A stretch of DNA of 64,000 nucleotides, taken from Firmicutes bacterium UBA4845 (lineage in GTDB: Bacteria; Bacillota; Clostridia; Tissierellales; Sedimentibacteraceae). Both the position numbers and the translations under genes were made by a program. The notes under the pieces are model-generated. The model saw only the letters and a program-made list of their open reading frames with translations, was not told the origin of the DNA and ran no database searches. Positions 17,436 through 27,381 of this stretch are shown piece by piece. The stretch is from assembly GCA_002399975.1 (NCBI GenBank), contig DHER01000147.1, positions 1 through 64,000 on the forward strand. The letters are read 5' to 3'. Within the stretch, counting starts at the first letter, position 1. Each line of letters opens with the position of its first letter.

Positions 17436-18536
17436 TTAGTTATTTCTCTTGTTTAGGAACGATGGAATCTGAAAATCAAAAGGATTATTTTCTTTTTCTT
17501 TTTGCTCCGGCTTTTCTTCTTTACCCGGTTTGTTCGATTTCTGATTATTAACGACTGTTTTCTTTGGCTTTTCTTTTTCTTTTTCGTCAGTAAATCCGGT
17601 TGCTATAACTGTAATTTTAATTGCATCTCCAACATTTTCGTCAATATTCGCTCCAAAAATAATATTGGCTTCAGGGTCCGCCGCTTCCTCAATAAGTCTT
17701 GCTGCCTCATTAACTTCATGAATGCCCATATTTGTTCCGCCTGTAATATTAAGCAGCACCCCTCTGGCTCCATTTATGGAGGTTTCTAAAAGAGGACTCT
17801 GTATTGCCTGTTTAATTGCATTTAATGCTCTGTTTTCTCCTGTAGCCTGACCTATTCCCATATGGGCAAGACCTTGCCCCGACATAATAGTTTGAACATC
17901 TGCAAAATCCAAGTTCATGATTGCAGGAATGGCAATTAAATCTGAAATGCCTTGAATACCCTGCCTTAAAACGTCATCTGCCAATGAAAACGCCTCCAAC
18001 ATAGTAGTCTTTTTATCAGATATTTCCAAAAGCTTATCATTTGGAATGACAACCAATGTATCAATATTGTCTCTTAATTTTTTTAATCCCATTTCGGCAT
18101 TTTTCATTCTGCTTCTGCCTTCAAACATGAATGGTCTTGTAACAACTGCAACCGTAAGTATACCCTGTTCTTTAGCAATATCTGCAATGTAAGGAGCTGC
18201 ACCTGTACCTGTGCCACCTCCCATTCCTGCTGTTATAAATACCATATCGGATCCTTCTACCAATTCAGCTATATCTGCTTTGTTTTCTTCTGCTGCCCTC
18301 TCTCCGATTTCAGGTTTTGAGCCTGCACCTAATCCGTTAGTTAATTTTTCGCCTATCTGAAATTTGATTTCTGCTTTAGACGTGCTTAATGCTTGCTTGT
18401 CCGTATTTACACTAATAAAAGTTACTCCTCTTACTCCGGCATCAATCATTCTGTTTACGGCATTATTTCCACCACCGCCAACGCCGATTACTTTTATATT
18501 TGCAAGTCTTTCAGTTGATTCCTCAAATTCAAACAT
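17436..18536 (-). CDS. ftsZ: Cell division protein FtsZ
   Basis: Tubulin-like GTPase forming the Z-ring. The 366-aa protein has the N-terminal nucleotide site IGVGGGGNNAVNRM, the tubulin signature GGGTGTGAAP (about residue 105), NLDFADV and the T7 region. A Lys/Glu/Pro/Asn-rich linker of about 40 residues follows residue 315, and a short C-terminal conserved peptide (FQIPSFLNKR) binds partners. ATG follows TAGGAGGTCA. It ends the murE-ftsZ run. A TATAAT at 18643-18638 (minus) may give it an additional promoter of its own. ftsA is absent from its usual place just upstream. Confidence 0.98.
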   Translation of the reverse strand: MFEFEESTERLANIKVIGVGGGGNNAVNRMIDAGVRGVTFISVNTDKQALSTSKAEIKFQIGEKLTNGLGAGSKPEIGERAAEENKADIAELVEGSDMVFITAGMGGGTGTGAAPYIADIAKEQGILTVAVVTRPFMFEGRSRMKNAEMGLKKLRDNIDTLVVIPNDKLLEISDKKTTMLEAFSLADDVLRQGIQGISDLIAIPAIMNLDFADVQTIMSGQGLAHMGIGQATGENRALNAIKQAIQSPLLETSINGARGVLLNITGGTNMGIHEVNEAARLIEEAADPEANIIFGANIDENVGDAIKITVIATGFTDEKEKEKPKKTVVNNQKSNKPGKEEKPEQKEKENNPFDFQIPSFLNKRNN

Positions 18537-18690
18537 ATATTGACCTCCTAAACAAGAGAAAATTTTTTCTTATTTCAAATTTATTTATATCGCAAATAGA
18601 GCAACACGCTCTCCCAATTTTCGTTAGAGACTTTATCATTATATCACATAATAGCAATTTTTCATACATGTTTTTTTAATACCAATTTAA

Positions 18691-19050
18691 TCAGTTTGTC
18701 TTGTCTGTCTTGTTCTTTTTATATTTTTCAATCATAAAATCACATATTGATCTTAAATTCACATATATATTGTTTCCAAATGCGAATACTGCCGCCAAAT
18801 AAATCGGAAGACCCAACTGTTCTCCCACATATCCAAGAAACAGGCCAAAGACTAAGTCGCCTACTAAAAGCACTATGCTTCTGAATAATGTCAGATCACC
18901 GCATAAATTTTCATACAGCATATTGAAAAGCGTGTCTAAAATTGCTAATATGGCAAGCGAAATATATACCGCATATTCAGGATTGAATACTAAGTCTAAA
19001 TTTAACCCGGCCAATATACCGAGGATTATACCTGCAGCTATATATATCAT
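18691..19050 (-). CDS. sbp: Small basic protein Sbp, integral membrane
   Basis: A 119-aa membrane protein with three to four helices (IYIAAGIILGILAGL, YISLAILAILDTLF, LLVGDLVFGLFLGYV) and a Lys-rich tail. Homologue of B. subtilis sbp, a division-cluster gene of unknown function. The start at 19050 follows GAGGGGTATAAT; the longer frame would overlap ylxX. Order ylxW-ylxX-sbp upstream of ftsZ matches B. subtilis. Confidence 0.85.
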   Translation of the reverse strand: MIYIAAGIILGILAGLNLDLVFNPEYAVYISLAILAILDTLFNMLYENLCGDLTLFRSIVLLVGDLVFGLFLGYVGEQLGLPIYLAAVFAFGNNIYVNLRSICDFMIEKYKKNKTDKTN

Positions 19051-19060
19051 ATTATACCCC

Positions 19061-19807
19061 TCATCTTTCTGCAATTTCCGCATATTTAACTTTATGATCA
19101 ACTCCGGAATCATTCCCGTGATGTTTATATCTTGGAATGGACATATTATATACCTTTTTAGTTTCTACTTCCATTCCGTAATTATTTTTTAAATTATAGG
19201 CATAAGTACCTTCTTCTGTTATGGCCCGGTACAATTCCTCAATATCACCAATTGCACTTATGAAAAACGGAGCTGAAACCCTTTCACCATTGATCCTTAT
19301 AAGCGGCCCGGCGCAAACAACCTCAGATATATTTATAATTCTTTTATTATTTACCGCTATTGCTTCCGCACCGGCACCCTTCAAATCATTAAGCAATACG
19401 GTTATATCAACATCATGAACAATTTTTTCCATTATGTCAAGATTTTCGTCTTCACTTACGCTGTCCGAAACTGTTAACCATATTCCCGGACCTCTCACAT
19501 CTGAAAAACCGTTGAAAAATTTCAATTCTTCAATCTGCGAATTTATATTAATCACATTGTCCAAATAATTATCATTTTCATAACTGGCAATATGTTTTTT
19601 TTCATTATCCACTTCAACTTTGAGAGCATTGATGATATCTTCCATATTTTTTATATTCTTTTCATATTCATCCAAATCTTTTGTTATATATATGGTATTC
19701 TCATCTATATAAATATTTACACCGTTAATGGTAAATGCAGCAACTATAAAAACAAGTACTGCAGCAAAAAAATCTACAACTCTGGGTTTTATATTAATCC
19801 CCTCCAT
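19061..19807 (-). CDS. ylxX: DUF881 family protein YlxX
   Basis: 248 aa with one N-terminal membrane helix (FFAAVLVFIVAAFTI), a coiled-coil segment at about residues 40-90 and a DUF881 domain (GPGIWLTVSDS, then INISEVVCAGPLIRINGERVSAPFFISAIG). The function is unknown; the domain is extracellular by topology. It is 9 bp after its paralogue ylxW. Confidence 0.85.
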   Translation of the reverse strand: MEGINIKPRVVDFFAAVLVFIVAAFTINGVNIYIDENTIYITKDLDEYEKNIKNMEDIINALKVEVDNEKKHIASYENDNYLDNVININSQIEELKFFNGFSDVRGPGIWLTVSDSVSEDENLDIMEKIVHDVDITVLLNDLKGAGAEAIAVNNKRIINISEVVCAGPLIRINGERVSAPFFISAIGDIEELYRAITEEGTYAYNLKNNYGMEVETKKVYNMSIPRYKHHGNDSGVDHKVKYAEIAER

Positions 19808-19815
19808 CAGTCTAA

Positions 19816-20529
19816 TTAATTTTCTTCTTCTGAATTTATCGGCTTTGCGTATTTAAACTCCTTCTCGCCGTCAAGACCGTTAATAATTATTTCAGGATAA
19901 CTTTTTATGTCAACAGTGTATCCGATTTGTTCAAGCTGAGAAACTATCCCTCCCACAAATTTCAATGATTGTTCAATTGTGCTTGAAAAGCCTATTGCCT
20001 TTATTTCCAAAGGAAGAACCATGGCGACACCGTTAATATTTATATGGTCTAAAACAGGAACTATTTCTGTATAATTTGTATATCTTTGCCCGTTAATAGA
20101 TATCGCCTCTACACCTGCATTGTTTAAATAGCTTATTAGTGCCAAAATATACTGGTGACTTGAAGCAATACTCACATACGAATCAGGCTGAGCATTAATT
20201 GTAATAACTGTTCCGGGCCCTTTTACATCATAATATCCCGATAGGATTTTCTGCTTTTTCAACTCCTCCGAAAGGCCCTTGATCTCTTCTTCTTTTGCAT
20301 TAAATTCATCTTCTTTTACCTTTGCTTCTTCTCTAAGTTCTTTTAATTCGCTTCTAAGCTCATTTTTTTCAAAAGTCAACTTTGTAAGTTCATCGTTTAA
20401 ACCCGACGATTTGCCCTGTATGCTGGTACTGCCTAAAATACTATTTGTCGTTTGAACTTGAGTAACTATCATTATTCCAAGCACAAGGCTGATTCCAAAC
20501 AACATTATTTTCTGCCACAATTTATTCAT
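19816..20529 (-). CDS. ylxW: DUF881 family protein YlxW
   Basis: 237 aa with one N-terminal membrane helix (IMLFGISLVLGIMIV), a long Glu/Lys coiled coil at about residues 45-95 and a DUF881 domain (GPGTVITINAQPDS, ISINGQRYTNYTEIVPV, IKAIGFSSTIEQSL). It is a tandem paralogue of the next gene. The start at 20529 follows TTGGAGGGACATT and overlaps the ftsQ stop by 8 bp. Function unknown, presumably envelope or division related by location. Confidence 0.85.
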   Translation of the reverse strand: MNKLWQKIMLFGISLVLGIMIVTQVQTTNSILGSTSIQGKSSGLNDELTKLTFEKNELRSELKELREEAKVKEDEFNAKEEEIKGLSEELKKQKILSGYYDVKGPGTVITINAQPDSYVSIASSHQYILALISYLNNAGVEAISINGQRYTNYTEIVPVLDHININGVAMVLPLEIKAIGFSSTIEQSLKFVGGIVSQLEQIGYTVDIKSYPEIIINGLDGEKEFKYAKPINSEEEN

Positions 20530-21325
20530 AATGTCCCTCCAATTTAAAATCATCTGTATATACAGGACTGTCTCCTTTTGTAAAATCAATCAAGCCATTT
20601 GATATATCCAGGTTATTATTTAATCTGTCATTTATTATTTTCATTGCAAATAATATTTGATATTTAATATCTTCGTCAATCTTAATCTTCATAAAAGTTC
20701 CGTACTTAGTTTCCATTAAAAGACTGTTGTCTAAATCAACTGTAAAATTTTTTATTTCTTCTCCCTCTAATTCACTGTTTATGTAATCAATTGATCGAAA
20801 TACGTCCTGAATATTTTCTACACCGACAAATTGTATGCTGTCACCTATATTGTATAATACATCAGTTAAACTTTCAATAGTTATTAAATCGTTTTTTTCA
20901 GGATAAATATTAAGAACTGTTCCATAATTATCCATTACTATGTATTCATTGTTGTAAAAAATCTGATACTTTTCCTCTCTTTCTTTTAACTCTATTAAAA
21001 TTTTGCTGGGAAGCTCCAATACGACTCTGGCACTTTCTACATAAATTTCATCTTCTAAAGCAATTTTTGCATTATCCCTGTCAACATTGAATATTTTTTC
21101 GCCTTGTTTTATCTGGGACTTGTCAATAATATAATCACTGTCATATTTCACATTACCTGTAACATCAATTTCATCTATATCAAAATATGATGTCTCAAAA
21201 TAAACATAGTGAATACAAAAAATAACAACTACAGCAGCCGATATAAAAGCTGCTGTACTCACAAATAGCTTTCTTACCTTTCTTTTCTTTTTTTTTCGTT
21301 TCCTGCGTTTTTTTTCTTTTGCCAT
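20522..21325 (-). CDS. ftsQ: Cell division protein FtsQ/DivIB
   Basis: Bitopic divisome protein that holds FtsL and DivIC. 267 aa: a very basic cytoplasmic tail (first 20 residues mostly Lys/Arg), a membrane helix at about 22-42, then a POTRA domain (YFDIDEIDVTGNVKYDSDYI) and a beta domain. Located between murA and ylxW as in Bacillus, where it is called divIB. Confidence 0.9.
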   Translation of the reverse strand: MAKEKKRRKRKKKKRKVRKLFVSTAAFISAAVVVIFCIHYVYFETSYFDIDEIDVTGNVKYDSDYIIDKSQIKQGEKIFNVDRDNAKIALEDEIYVESARVVLELPSKILIELKEREEKYQIFYNNEYIVMDNYGTVLNIYPEKNDLITIESLTDVLYNIGDSIQFVGVENIQDVFRSIDYINSELEGEEIKNFTVDLDNSLLMETKYGTFMKIKIDEDIKYQILFAMKIINDRLNNNLDISNGLIDFTKGDSPVYTDDFKLEGHYE

Positions 21326-21363
21326 TATATTGCCCTGTTATTATTTAAATTTGCCGCTATAAA

Positions 21364-22626
21364 TTAATCATTGGTTTCAGTAATTATTACCCCTAAATTT
21401 TGTAATTTATTCACAAACTTTTCATAACCTCTATTAATATGATGAATATTATTTACTTTAGTAGTTCCCTCCGCTCCCATTGCGGCTATTACAAGAGCGG
21501 CACCTCCTCTTAAATCCTTCGCCTCAACTTCTGCACCATACAGTTTTTTCACTCCTTCAATTACAGCAACCCTGCCGATTGTAGTTATGTTGGCGCCCAT
21601 TTTTTGAAGCTCTGGAACATGTTTAAACCTGCTGTCAAAGACTGTTTCTTCTATAATTGTTATTCCATCTGCTTTTAACATGGATGCCATTAGCTGTGCC
21701 TGCATATCGGTAGGAAATCCGGGATATGGCTGAGTTGTAACTTTTTCTATTGCTTTTAAATTCCCACTGCTGGTAATAACAACAATTCCATGAGTTTCTC
21801 TGATTTCGCATCCTGCATCCTCATATACTGAAGTTATTGACTTAAAATGAGATTTTTCTATGTTTCTTATGTAAATTCTGCTCTTCATCGACGCTGCTGC
21901 ACTCAAATAAGTCCCTGCCTCAATACGGTCGGATATAATCTTATATTCTACAGTGTCTGTATTCTCAAGCTTTTTTCCTTCAATTGTAATTATTCCGGTT
22001 CCAGCACCGGCAACTGAGTAACCACAAACATTCAAAAAATTCTGCAGATCTGCAATTTCAGGCTCTTTAGCCGGATTATATATAACTGTCCTGCCAGGAA
22101 TACCCACAGTAAACAGCATAATGTTTTCAGTTGCACCTACACTTGGATAATCCAACGAAATTTCACAGCCCGACGGATCTTTTACTAAACCCGACAGAAC
22201 TCCGCTCTTCTCAATTATTTCAACGCCCAGTTTCCTTAATCCTTTCAAGTGAAGATCTATAGGACGAAGCCCTATTTCACATCCTCCCGGATATGCAATT
22301 TCCACTTTCCCGGTTCTCTGCAGCACTGCACCCATTAAAATTATAGATGATCTAATTTTCTTTACAAACTTTTCAGGAACCTGATGTGTATTAAGCCCTC
22401 TTGTATCAATTAAAGCAACTCCATTGTCATACTGAGCCGTACAACCCATGGCACGTAAAATTTCAATCATATCCCTTACATCTTCAATATCAGGTATATT
22501 GTCAAGAAGATATTCTCTTCCACATATTACGGTACTTGCCATAATAGGAAGAGCAGCATTTTTGGATCCGCCTATATCAATAATTCCCTCAAGACTGTTG
22601 CCTCCCTGAATTATAAAACTTCCCAT
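21364..22626 (-). CDS. murA: UDP-N-acetylglucosamine 1-carboxyvinyltransferase
   Basis: First committed step of peptidoglycan synthesis; the target of fosfomycin. 420 aa, full length. The catalytic cysteine loop reads YPGGCEIGLRPIDLH (about residue 116), i.e. the fosfomycin-sensitive Cys form. Also seen are GGSKNAALPI at the N-terminus, PGFPTDMQAQ, and RGGAALVIAAM near the C-terminus. It lies inside the division/cell-wall operon between murG and ftsQ. Confidence 0.96.
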   Translation of the reverse strand: MGSFIIQGGNSLEGIIDIGGSKNAALPIMASTVICGREYLLDNIPDIEDVRDMIEILRAMGCTAQYDNGVALIDTRGLNTHQVPEKFVKKIRSSIILMGAVLQRTGKVEIAYPGGCEIGLRPIDLHLKGLRKLGVEIIEKSGVLSGLVKDPSGCEISLDYPSVGATENIMLFTVGIPGRTVIYNPAKEPEIADLQNFLNVCGYSVAGAGTGIITIEGKKLENTDTVEYKIISDRIEAGTYLSAAASMKSRIYIRNIEKSHFKSITSVYEDAGCEIRETHGIVVITSSGNLKAIEKVTTQPYPGFPTDMQAQLMASMLKADGITIIEETVFDSRFKHVPELQKMGANITTIGRVAVIEGVKKLYGAEVEAKDLRGGAALVIAAMGAEGTTKVNNIHHINRGYEKFVNKLQNLGVIITETND

Positions 22627-22685
22627 CTTTATCCCTCCGCAACAAGTATCACATGGTTCATAATATATGTTATGCGACGCTCTTA

Positions 22686-23816
22686 TTACTTGTTACTTCC
22701 GGAGCTCAAGTTGACCAAATTTGACATAATTCCGTATATTTTATTTTCAACATCTATATTTCCCAATTTTTTTGAATTTAAGGACATTGTTTTAAGAACA
22801 TTTTTATTTTCCAATATTTCTTCAATTGTTTTTATAAGCAGGCTGCCTGACAAGTCTTTTTCAAGGATAACCCTTGCTGCACCTTCTCTTTCCAATGCTC
22901 TGGCATTGTATTCCTGATGATTTTCCGCTGTATATGTCTTTGGTATCAAAATTGAAGGAATCCCTACAGCCGTAATTTCCGCAATAGTTATGGCACCTGC
23001 ACTTCCTATAACAATGTCCGATGCTGTCAAAACCGTAGCCGCATCATACATATAATCAACTACCTCTATATTATTTTTAAGAACTATACCCTCTTTTTCA
23101 ATATTGTCCATAAAATCATCATATAACTTTTTACCTGTAACATGAATGATTTTGACATTCCTTTGACCATTGTATTTTTTTATTACGTCTGTTATCGCCT
23201 CGTTTAAGCTCAATTGGCCTCCGCTGCCTCCGAATGAATATATAAGTACAACGTCAGTGCGCAAGTTCAATTTTGACCTTGAACTTCTCCTATCCGTGGT
23301 CAGAATATCTTTTCTCACCGGATTCCCTATCAGGACAAGTTTCTTTCTTGCTTCAGCCGGAAAATATTTTTCGGTTTCAGTAAAATTGATACCTACAACG
23401 TCCACAACCCTTGAGAGCATTTTGTTTGTTATTCCGGGAAACACATTTTGCTCAAGAATCATCGTCGGTATTTTTCTTAAGCATGCGGCTAACACTACCG
23501 GTCCACACACATATCCTCCCGTTCCAACAACAATGTCAGGTTTAAATTCATTTATTATTTTAAATGCTTCCATCACACCCTTTACCGATGCAAACACTGT
23601 TTTTACATTCTCAAAACTAAACTTTCTTCTTAAATACCTGGCGGTAACATATTTAAAGTCAAAGCCTGATTTAGGAATCAACTCACTTTCAAGCCCGTTT
23701 TTAGTTCCTACGTACAATATTTTGTTAGCAGAAGCTTCGTTTCTCACTTTCTGAGCAATTGCCAGTGCTGGATTGATGTGACCTCCGGTTCCTCCACCCG
23801 TAATAAGAACTTTCAT
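22686..23816 (-). CDS. murG: UDP-GlcNAc:undecaprenyl-PP-MurNAc-pentapeptide transferase
   Basis: Makes lipid II on the inner face of the membrane. 376 aa GT-B glycosyltransferase with the N-terminal GGGTGGHINPALAIA loop, PDIVVGTGGYV, the second G-loop SFGGSGGQLSLNE and IGSAGAITIAEI near the C-terminal donor site. Confidence 0.97.
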   Translation of the reverse strand: MKVLITGGGTGGHINPALAIAQKVRNEASANKILYVGTKNGLESELIPKSGFDFKYVTARYLRRKFSFENVKTVFASVKGVMEAFKIINEFKPDIVVGTGGYVCGPVVLAACLRKIPTMILEQNVFPGITNKMLSRVVDVVGINFTETEKYFPAEARKKLVLIGNPVRKDILTTDRRSSRSKLNLRTDVVLIYSFGGSGGQLSLNEAITDVIKKYNGQRNVKIIHVTGKKLYDDFMDNIEKEGIVLKNNIEVVDYMYDAATVLTASDIVIGSAGAITIAEITAVGIPSILIPKTYTAENHQEYNARALEREGAARVILEKDLSGSLLIKTIEEILENKNVLKTMSLNSKKLGNIDVENKIYGIMSNLVNLSSGSNK

Positions 23817-23882
23817 TTTATAATACCATTCCTTTTATAATGTGCCATGTGTTATCCTTTTTTCTGCCTTACGTAAACAAGG

Positions 23883-25007
23883 TTAATTTCTGTATGTATT
23901 TGAATATTTCGATATATTTAACAAGATTCCCATTGAGCATAATAAAAACGTTAAAGAGGAGCCTCCGGCACTAATAAAAGGTAGTGCTCTTCCTGTCGGT
24001 GGCATGGACGATGTTGCAACTGCAACATGAATTAAAAACTGTATCAACACTAAAGTGGTTAAGCCTAATGCTACCTGGCTGCCAAAAAAATCTGTCGTAT
24101 TCATTGAAATTCGAAGACCTCTCCATGCGAAAATCACAAAACCCAGTATGACAAATACGCAGCCTATAAAACCCAATTCTTCTCCTATTATGGAAAAAAT
24201 AAAATCATTGTACGCTTCAGGAAGATAGAAAAATTTCTGCCTGCTTTTTCCTATCCCCATTCCAAACAACCCGCCTGTTCCCAGAGCATACAGGGATTGA
24301 ATTATCTGAAATCCCTCTTTCTTGGGATATTTGAAAGGATCAAAAAACGCTATTATCCTTGTAATCCTATATGGCTGCATTGCAATAAGCACGATAATCC
24401 CTGCAACAGCAATTAGAATCAGCATAAACAAATGACTGATCCTTGCTCCTGCACAAAAAAACATGACTATCAACGTTCCGCCTAATATGACAGCTGTACT
24501 CAAATCGTCTTGAACCGCAATAAGAAGGCAAAACAGCCCTATAAATATCATAGATTGTATAAAGCCAGCTGTAAACGAACCTATATTCTTTCTATGCTTG
24601 GTAAAATAGTCAGACATATACAATACTCCTCCTATTTTAATTATTTCAGAAGGCTGTAATGTCATGCCGCCAATTTGTATCCATCTTTGTGCACCGTTGG
24701 AGGCAAAGCCCAAAACAACAGTTAAAAGAGCAAATCCTACAGATAACAGCATAATAATTTTACTGAATTTTGCATATAATTTATAGGGTATCTTTGCGAA
24801 AAAAAACATTCCGATAAAACCTATAATTGCCGCCACTACCTGTTTCTTTAAAAAATAAAATGGGTCTCCGCCAAATTTGTAGTAACCATCAGGATAGCTG
24901 GAACTGTAAACCATCAAAAACCCAAAAAGTACCAGTACTACAATTATAAACACAAGGACCCAGTCAATTGTCTTCCTGCCGGCTTTCTTCTTTACTGTTT
25001 CCTCCAT
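23883..25007 (-). CDS. ftsW: Septal peptidoglycan glycosyltransferase FtsW
   Basis: SEDS-family polymerase working with the class B PBP encoded 4 kb upstream. 374 aa, about ten membrane helices. Motifs seen are YSSSYP near the N-terminus, NGAQRWIQIGG, LQPSEIIKIGG, and GRALPFISAGGSS before the last helix. It overlaps the end of murD by 44 bp. Confidence 0.95.
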   Translation of the reverse strand: MEETVKKKAGRKTIDWVLVFIIVVLVLFGFLMVYSSSYPDGYYKFGGDPFYFLKKQVVAAIIGFIGMFFFAKIPYKLYAKFSKIIMLLSVGFALLTVVLGFASNGAQRWIQIGGMTLQPSEIIKIGGVLYMSDYFTKHRKNIGSFTAGFIQSMIFIGLFCLLIAVQDDLSTAVILGGTLIVMFFCAGARISHLFMLILIAVAGIIVLIAMQPYRITRIIAFFDPFKYPKKEGFQIIQSLYALGTGGLFGMGIGKSRQKFFYLPEAYNDFIFSIIGEELGFIGCVFVILGFVIFAWRGLRISMNTTDFFGSQVALGLTTLVLIQFLIHVAVATSSMPPTGRALPFISAGGSSLTFLLCSMGILLNISKYSNTYRN

Positions 25008-26352
25008 AATAATTTACCCTTTCCTTAAAATTTTTCCCTCTAATCTCGTAATTTGGATACATATCCCAGCTGGCGCATGCTGGGGATAAAACTACATTGT
25101 CTCCTGTAACACTTAATTCATAACATTTCTTAACAGCCTCATCCATATTTTTTACACTGTATATATTAGTAAACTCGTATTTCCTTGCACAGTTCTCTAT
25201 TGCTCCAGCCGTCTGCCCAAAAAGAATCATTGCCTTTACTTTACCATTAAATGCTTTTATAAAATCGTCATAAACCGATTTTTTATCATAGCCTCCGGCT
25301 ATTAAAATTATAGGACTTTTAATGGCTTGAATTGCCTTTATGGAAGCGTCCGGATTAGTCCCTTTCGAATCATTATAAAATCTCACTCCATTAAATTCGC
25401 CACAGAATTCAAGACGATGCTCAACGCCCCTGAAACTCTTCAGCACATCGGCAATGATTTCTTTATTAATCCCAAGTGCCAATGCCGCACCTGCTGCCGC
25501 CATAGCATTTTCTAAATTATGTTTACCCGGAATAAAAATATCATTAGTATTTATAATAAATTCCATTTTGCCTTCATACTTAAAAACAATTTTTTCGTTT
25601 TCTGCAAAAATACCTTCTTCTAAAATATGACTTGAGCTAAAAAATATTTTCTTTGCTTTTATTTTTCCTGAAAATTCTTTTATGATCTTATCGTCATAAT
25701 TAAGCACGGCATAATCATTTTCGCCCTGATTAATGACATTTTTGAATTTTGCTTTCACATAGTTTTCAAATGTTCGGTGATAATCCATATGATCAGGAGT
25801 AATGTTTGTAATAACACTTACATGAGGCTTATAATCATAGGTTCCCGCCAGCTGAAAACTGCTTGCTTCTGAAACAAGAATATCATTTTTTTCGGAACAA
25901 ATTGCATCATAAAACATTCCATAACCTATGTTGCCTGTAAGTTTATACTTTCTGCCGCTTTTTTTTATAATTTCTCCAATTAAGGTAGTAGTTGTAGTTT
26001 TCCCATTAGTACCTGTTATTGATACAATTAATGCATCAGTTACTTTATATGCTGCTTCAATGTCGCTTATTACCTTTATATTTCTTGCAAGCAATTTTTG
26101 AACAACCGGCACTTCATATTTTATGCCCGGACTTTTAATAGCAAAATCTAATTTCTCAAAATCCAGTTTTTCTATTTCATCATTTCCAAAAAAATTTTTA
26201 ACCTTGATGTCTTTTAATTCTTTTAGTTTTTCAGCACATTTTTCATGAGATTCATCATAAACATATATATTTGCTCCCAGCCTGCTCAATCCTTTTACAC
26301 AGGCAATGCCTGAAATTCCAAGGCCTATAACAAGTACGTTTTTATTTTTCAT
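24964..26352 (-). CDS. murD: UDP-N-acetylmuramoyl-L-alanine--D-glutamate ligase
   Basis: Adds D-Glu in the cytoplasm. The 462-aa Mur ligase has an N-terminal Rossmann loop (GLGISGIACVKGL), P-loop TGTNGKTTTTT (about residue 112), NITPDHMDYH and the C-terminal NDSKGTNPDAS that marks MurD. The reading frame extends 44 bp into ftsW, indicating coupling. Confidence 0.96.
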   Translation of the reverse strand: MKNKNVLVIGLGISGIACVKGLSRLGANIYVYDESHEKCAEKLKELKDIKVKNFFGNDEIEKLDFEKLDFAIKSPGIKYEVPVVQKLLARNIKVISDIEAAYKVTDALIVSITGTNGKTTTTTLIGEIIKKSGRKYKLTGNIGYGMFYDAICSEKNDILVSEASSFQLAGTYDYKPHVSVITNITPDHMDYHRTFENYVKAKFKNVINQGENDYAVLNYDDKIIKEFSGKIKAKKIFFSSSHILEEGIFAENEKIVFKYEGKMEFIINTNDIFIPGKHNLENAMAAAGAALALGINKEIIADVLKSFRGVEHRLEFCGEFNGVRFYNDSKGTNPDASIKAIQAIKSPIILIAGGYDKKSVYDDFIKAFNGKVKAMILFGQTAGAIENCARKYEFTNIYSVKNMDEAVKKCYELSVTGDNVVLSPACASWDMYPNYEIRGKNFKERVNYYGGNSKEESRQEDN

Positions 26353-26390
26353 ATTAACCCCTTTTCAAGCCCACTATTATTTTATGTATT

Positions 26391-27365
26391 CTATATTGAA
26401 TAAATGCCTATAAATGCCAAGATGACAGTTACAATCCAAAATAAACTCACAACCTTTGTTTCCTTCCAGCCGCACATTTCGAAATGATGATGAAGGGGTG
26501 CCATCTTAAACACTCTTTTTTTAGTCCTTTTATAATGTAAAACTTGTATAATGACAGATAGTGCTTCTACAAAATAAATCCCTCCGATTATTGGTATTAA
26601 AAGAACCATGCCTGAAATTACGAAAACCGCTGATACAGCTCCTCCCAAAGCCATGGATCCGGTATCTCCCATAAATACTTTTGCCGGGTTCGCATTATGT
26701 TTTAAAAAGCCAAGACACGCTCCCGCCACAGCAGCGCTTATAGCTGCAATTCCTTCAAATGCAGGACTTACTTCCACCATGCTGTTTGCAATTAAACTAA
26801 ATGCGGCCATAACAATCATCGTTACTCCCGTGTTAAGCCCGTCTAATCCATCTGTCAGATTAACAGAATTTACAGTTCCAACTACTACAAACAATACAAA
26901 CGGTATGTACAAAACTCCCAAATCAATAAATGCATTTGCAAACGGAATAACGAGTTTTATCCCGTGTACGCCGTATCTTGAACCATACCAGGCCAGCATG
27001 ACTGCAAATATAAATTGACCTATTATTTTTTGATAAACTTTGAGCCCAAGATTTCTTTTTAGCACTACCTTTATATAGTCATCTACAAATCCTATAAATC
27101 CGAAAGCAATCATAAAAAACAGTACGGCCCAAATTTCCTTGGTATGGTATCCACTTGTAAATACTGAAATTATTACTGCCAATATTATAATTATGCCGCC
27201 CATTGTAGGCGTTCCGGATTTTTTATAGTGGGACTTAGGCCCTTCCTCCCGGATGCTTTGTCCAACTTTAAGCCGTTTCAAAATCGGTATTACAACCGGT
27301 CCCAGGAACAGCGCTATGAGAAAAGATACAATTATTACTCTTATTATTTGTCCGTTTCCCTGCAT
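26391..27365 (-). CDS. mraY: Phospho-N-acetylmuramoyl-pentapeptide-transferase
   Basis: Forms lipid I from UDP-MurNAc-pentapeptide and undecaprenyl phosphate. 324 aa with ten membrane helices; HYKKSGTPTMGGI, FVDDYIKV, NLTDGLDGLNTG, FMGDTGSMALGG and APLHHHFEMCGW are all present. It follows murE directly; murF, which usually lies between them, is missing. Confidence 0.97.
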   Translation of the reverse strand: MQGNGQIIRVIIVSFLIALFLGPVVIPILKRLKVGQSIREEGPKSHYKKSGTPTMGGIIIILAVIISVFTSGYHTKEIWAVLFFMIAFGFIGFVDDYIKVVLKRNLGLKVYQKIIGQFIFAVMLAWYGSRYGVHGIKLVIPFANAFIDLGVLYIPFVLFVVVGTVNSVNLTDGLDGLNTGVTMIVMAAFSLIANSMVEVSPAFEGIAAISAAVAGACLGFLKHNANPAKVFMGDTGSMALGGAVSAVFVISGMVLLIPIIGGIYFVEALSVIIQVLHYKRTKKRVFKMAPLHHHFEMCGWKETKVVSLFWIVTVILAFIGIYSI

Positions 27366-27381
27366 TTTTAACTCCTTGTTC

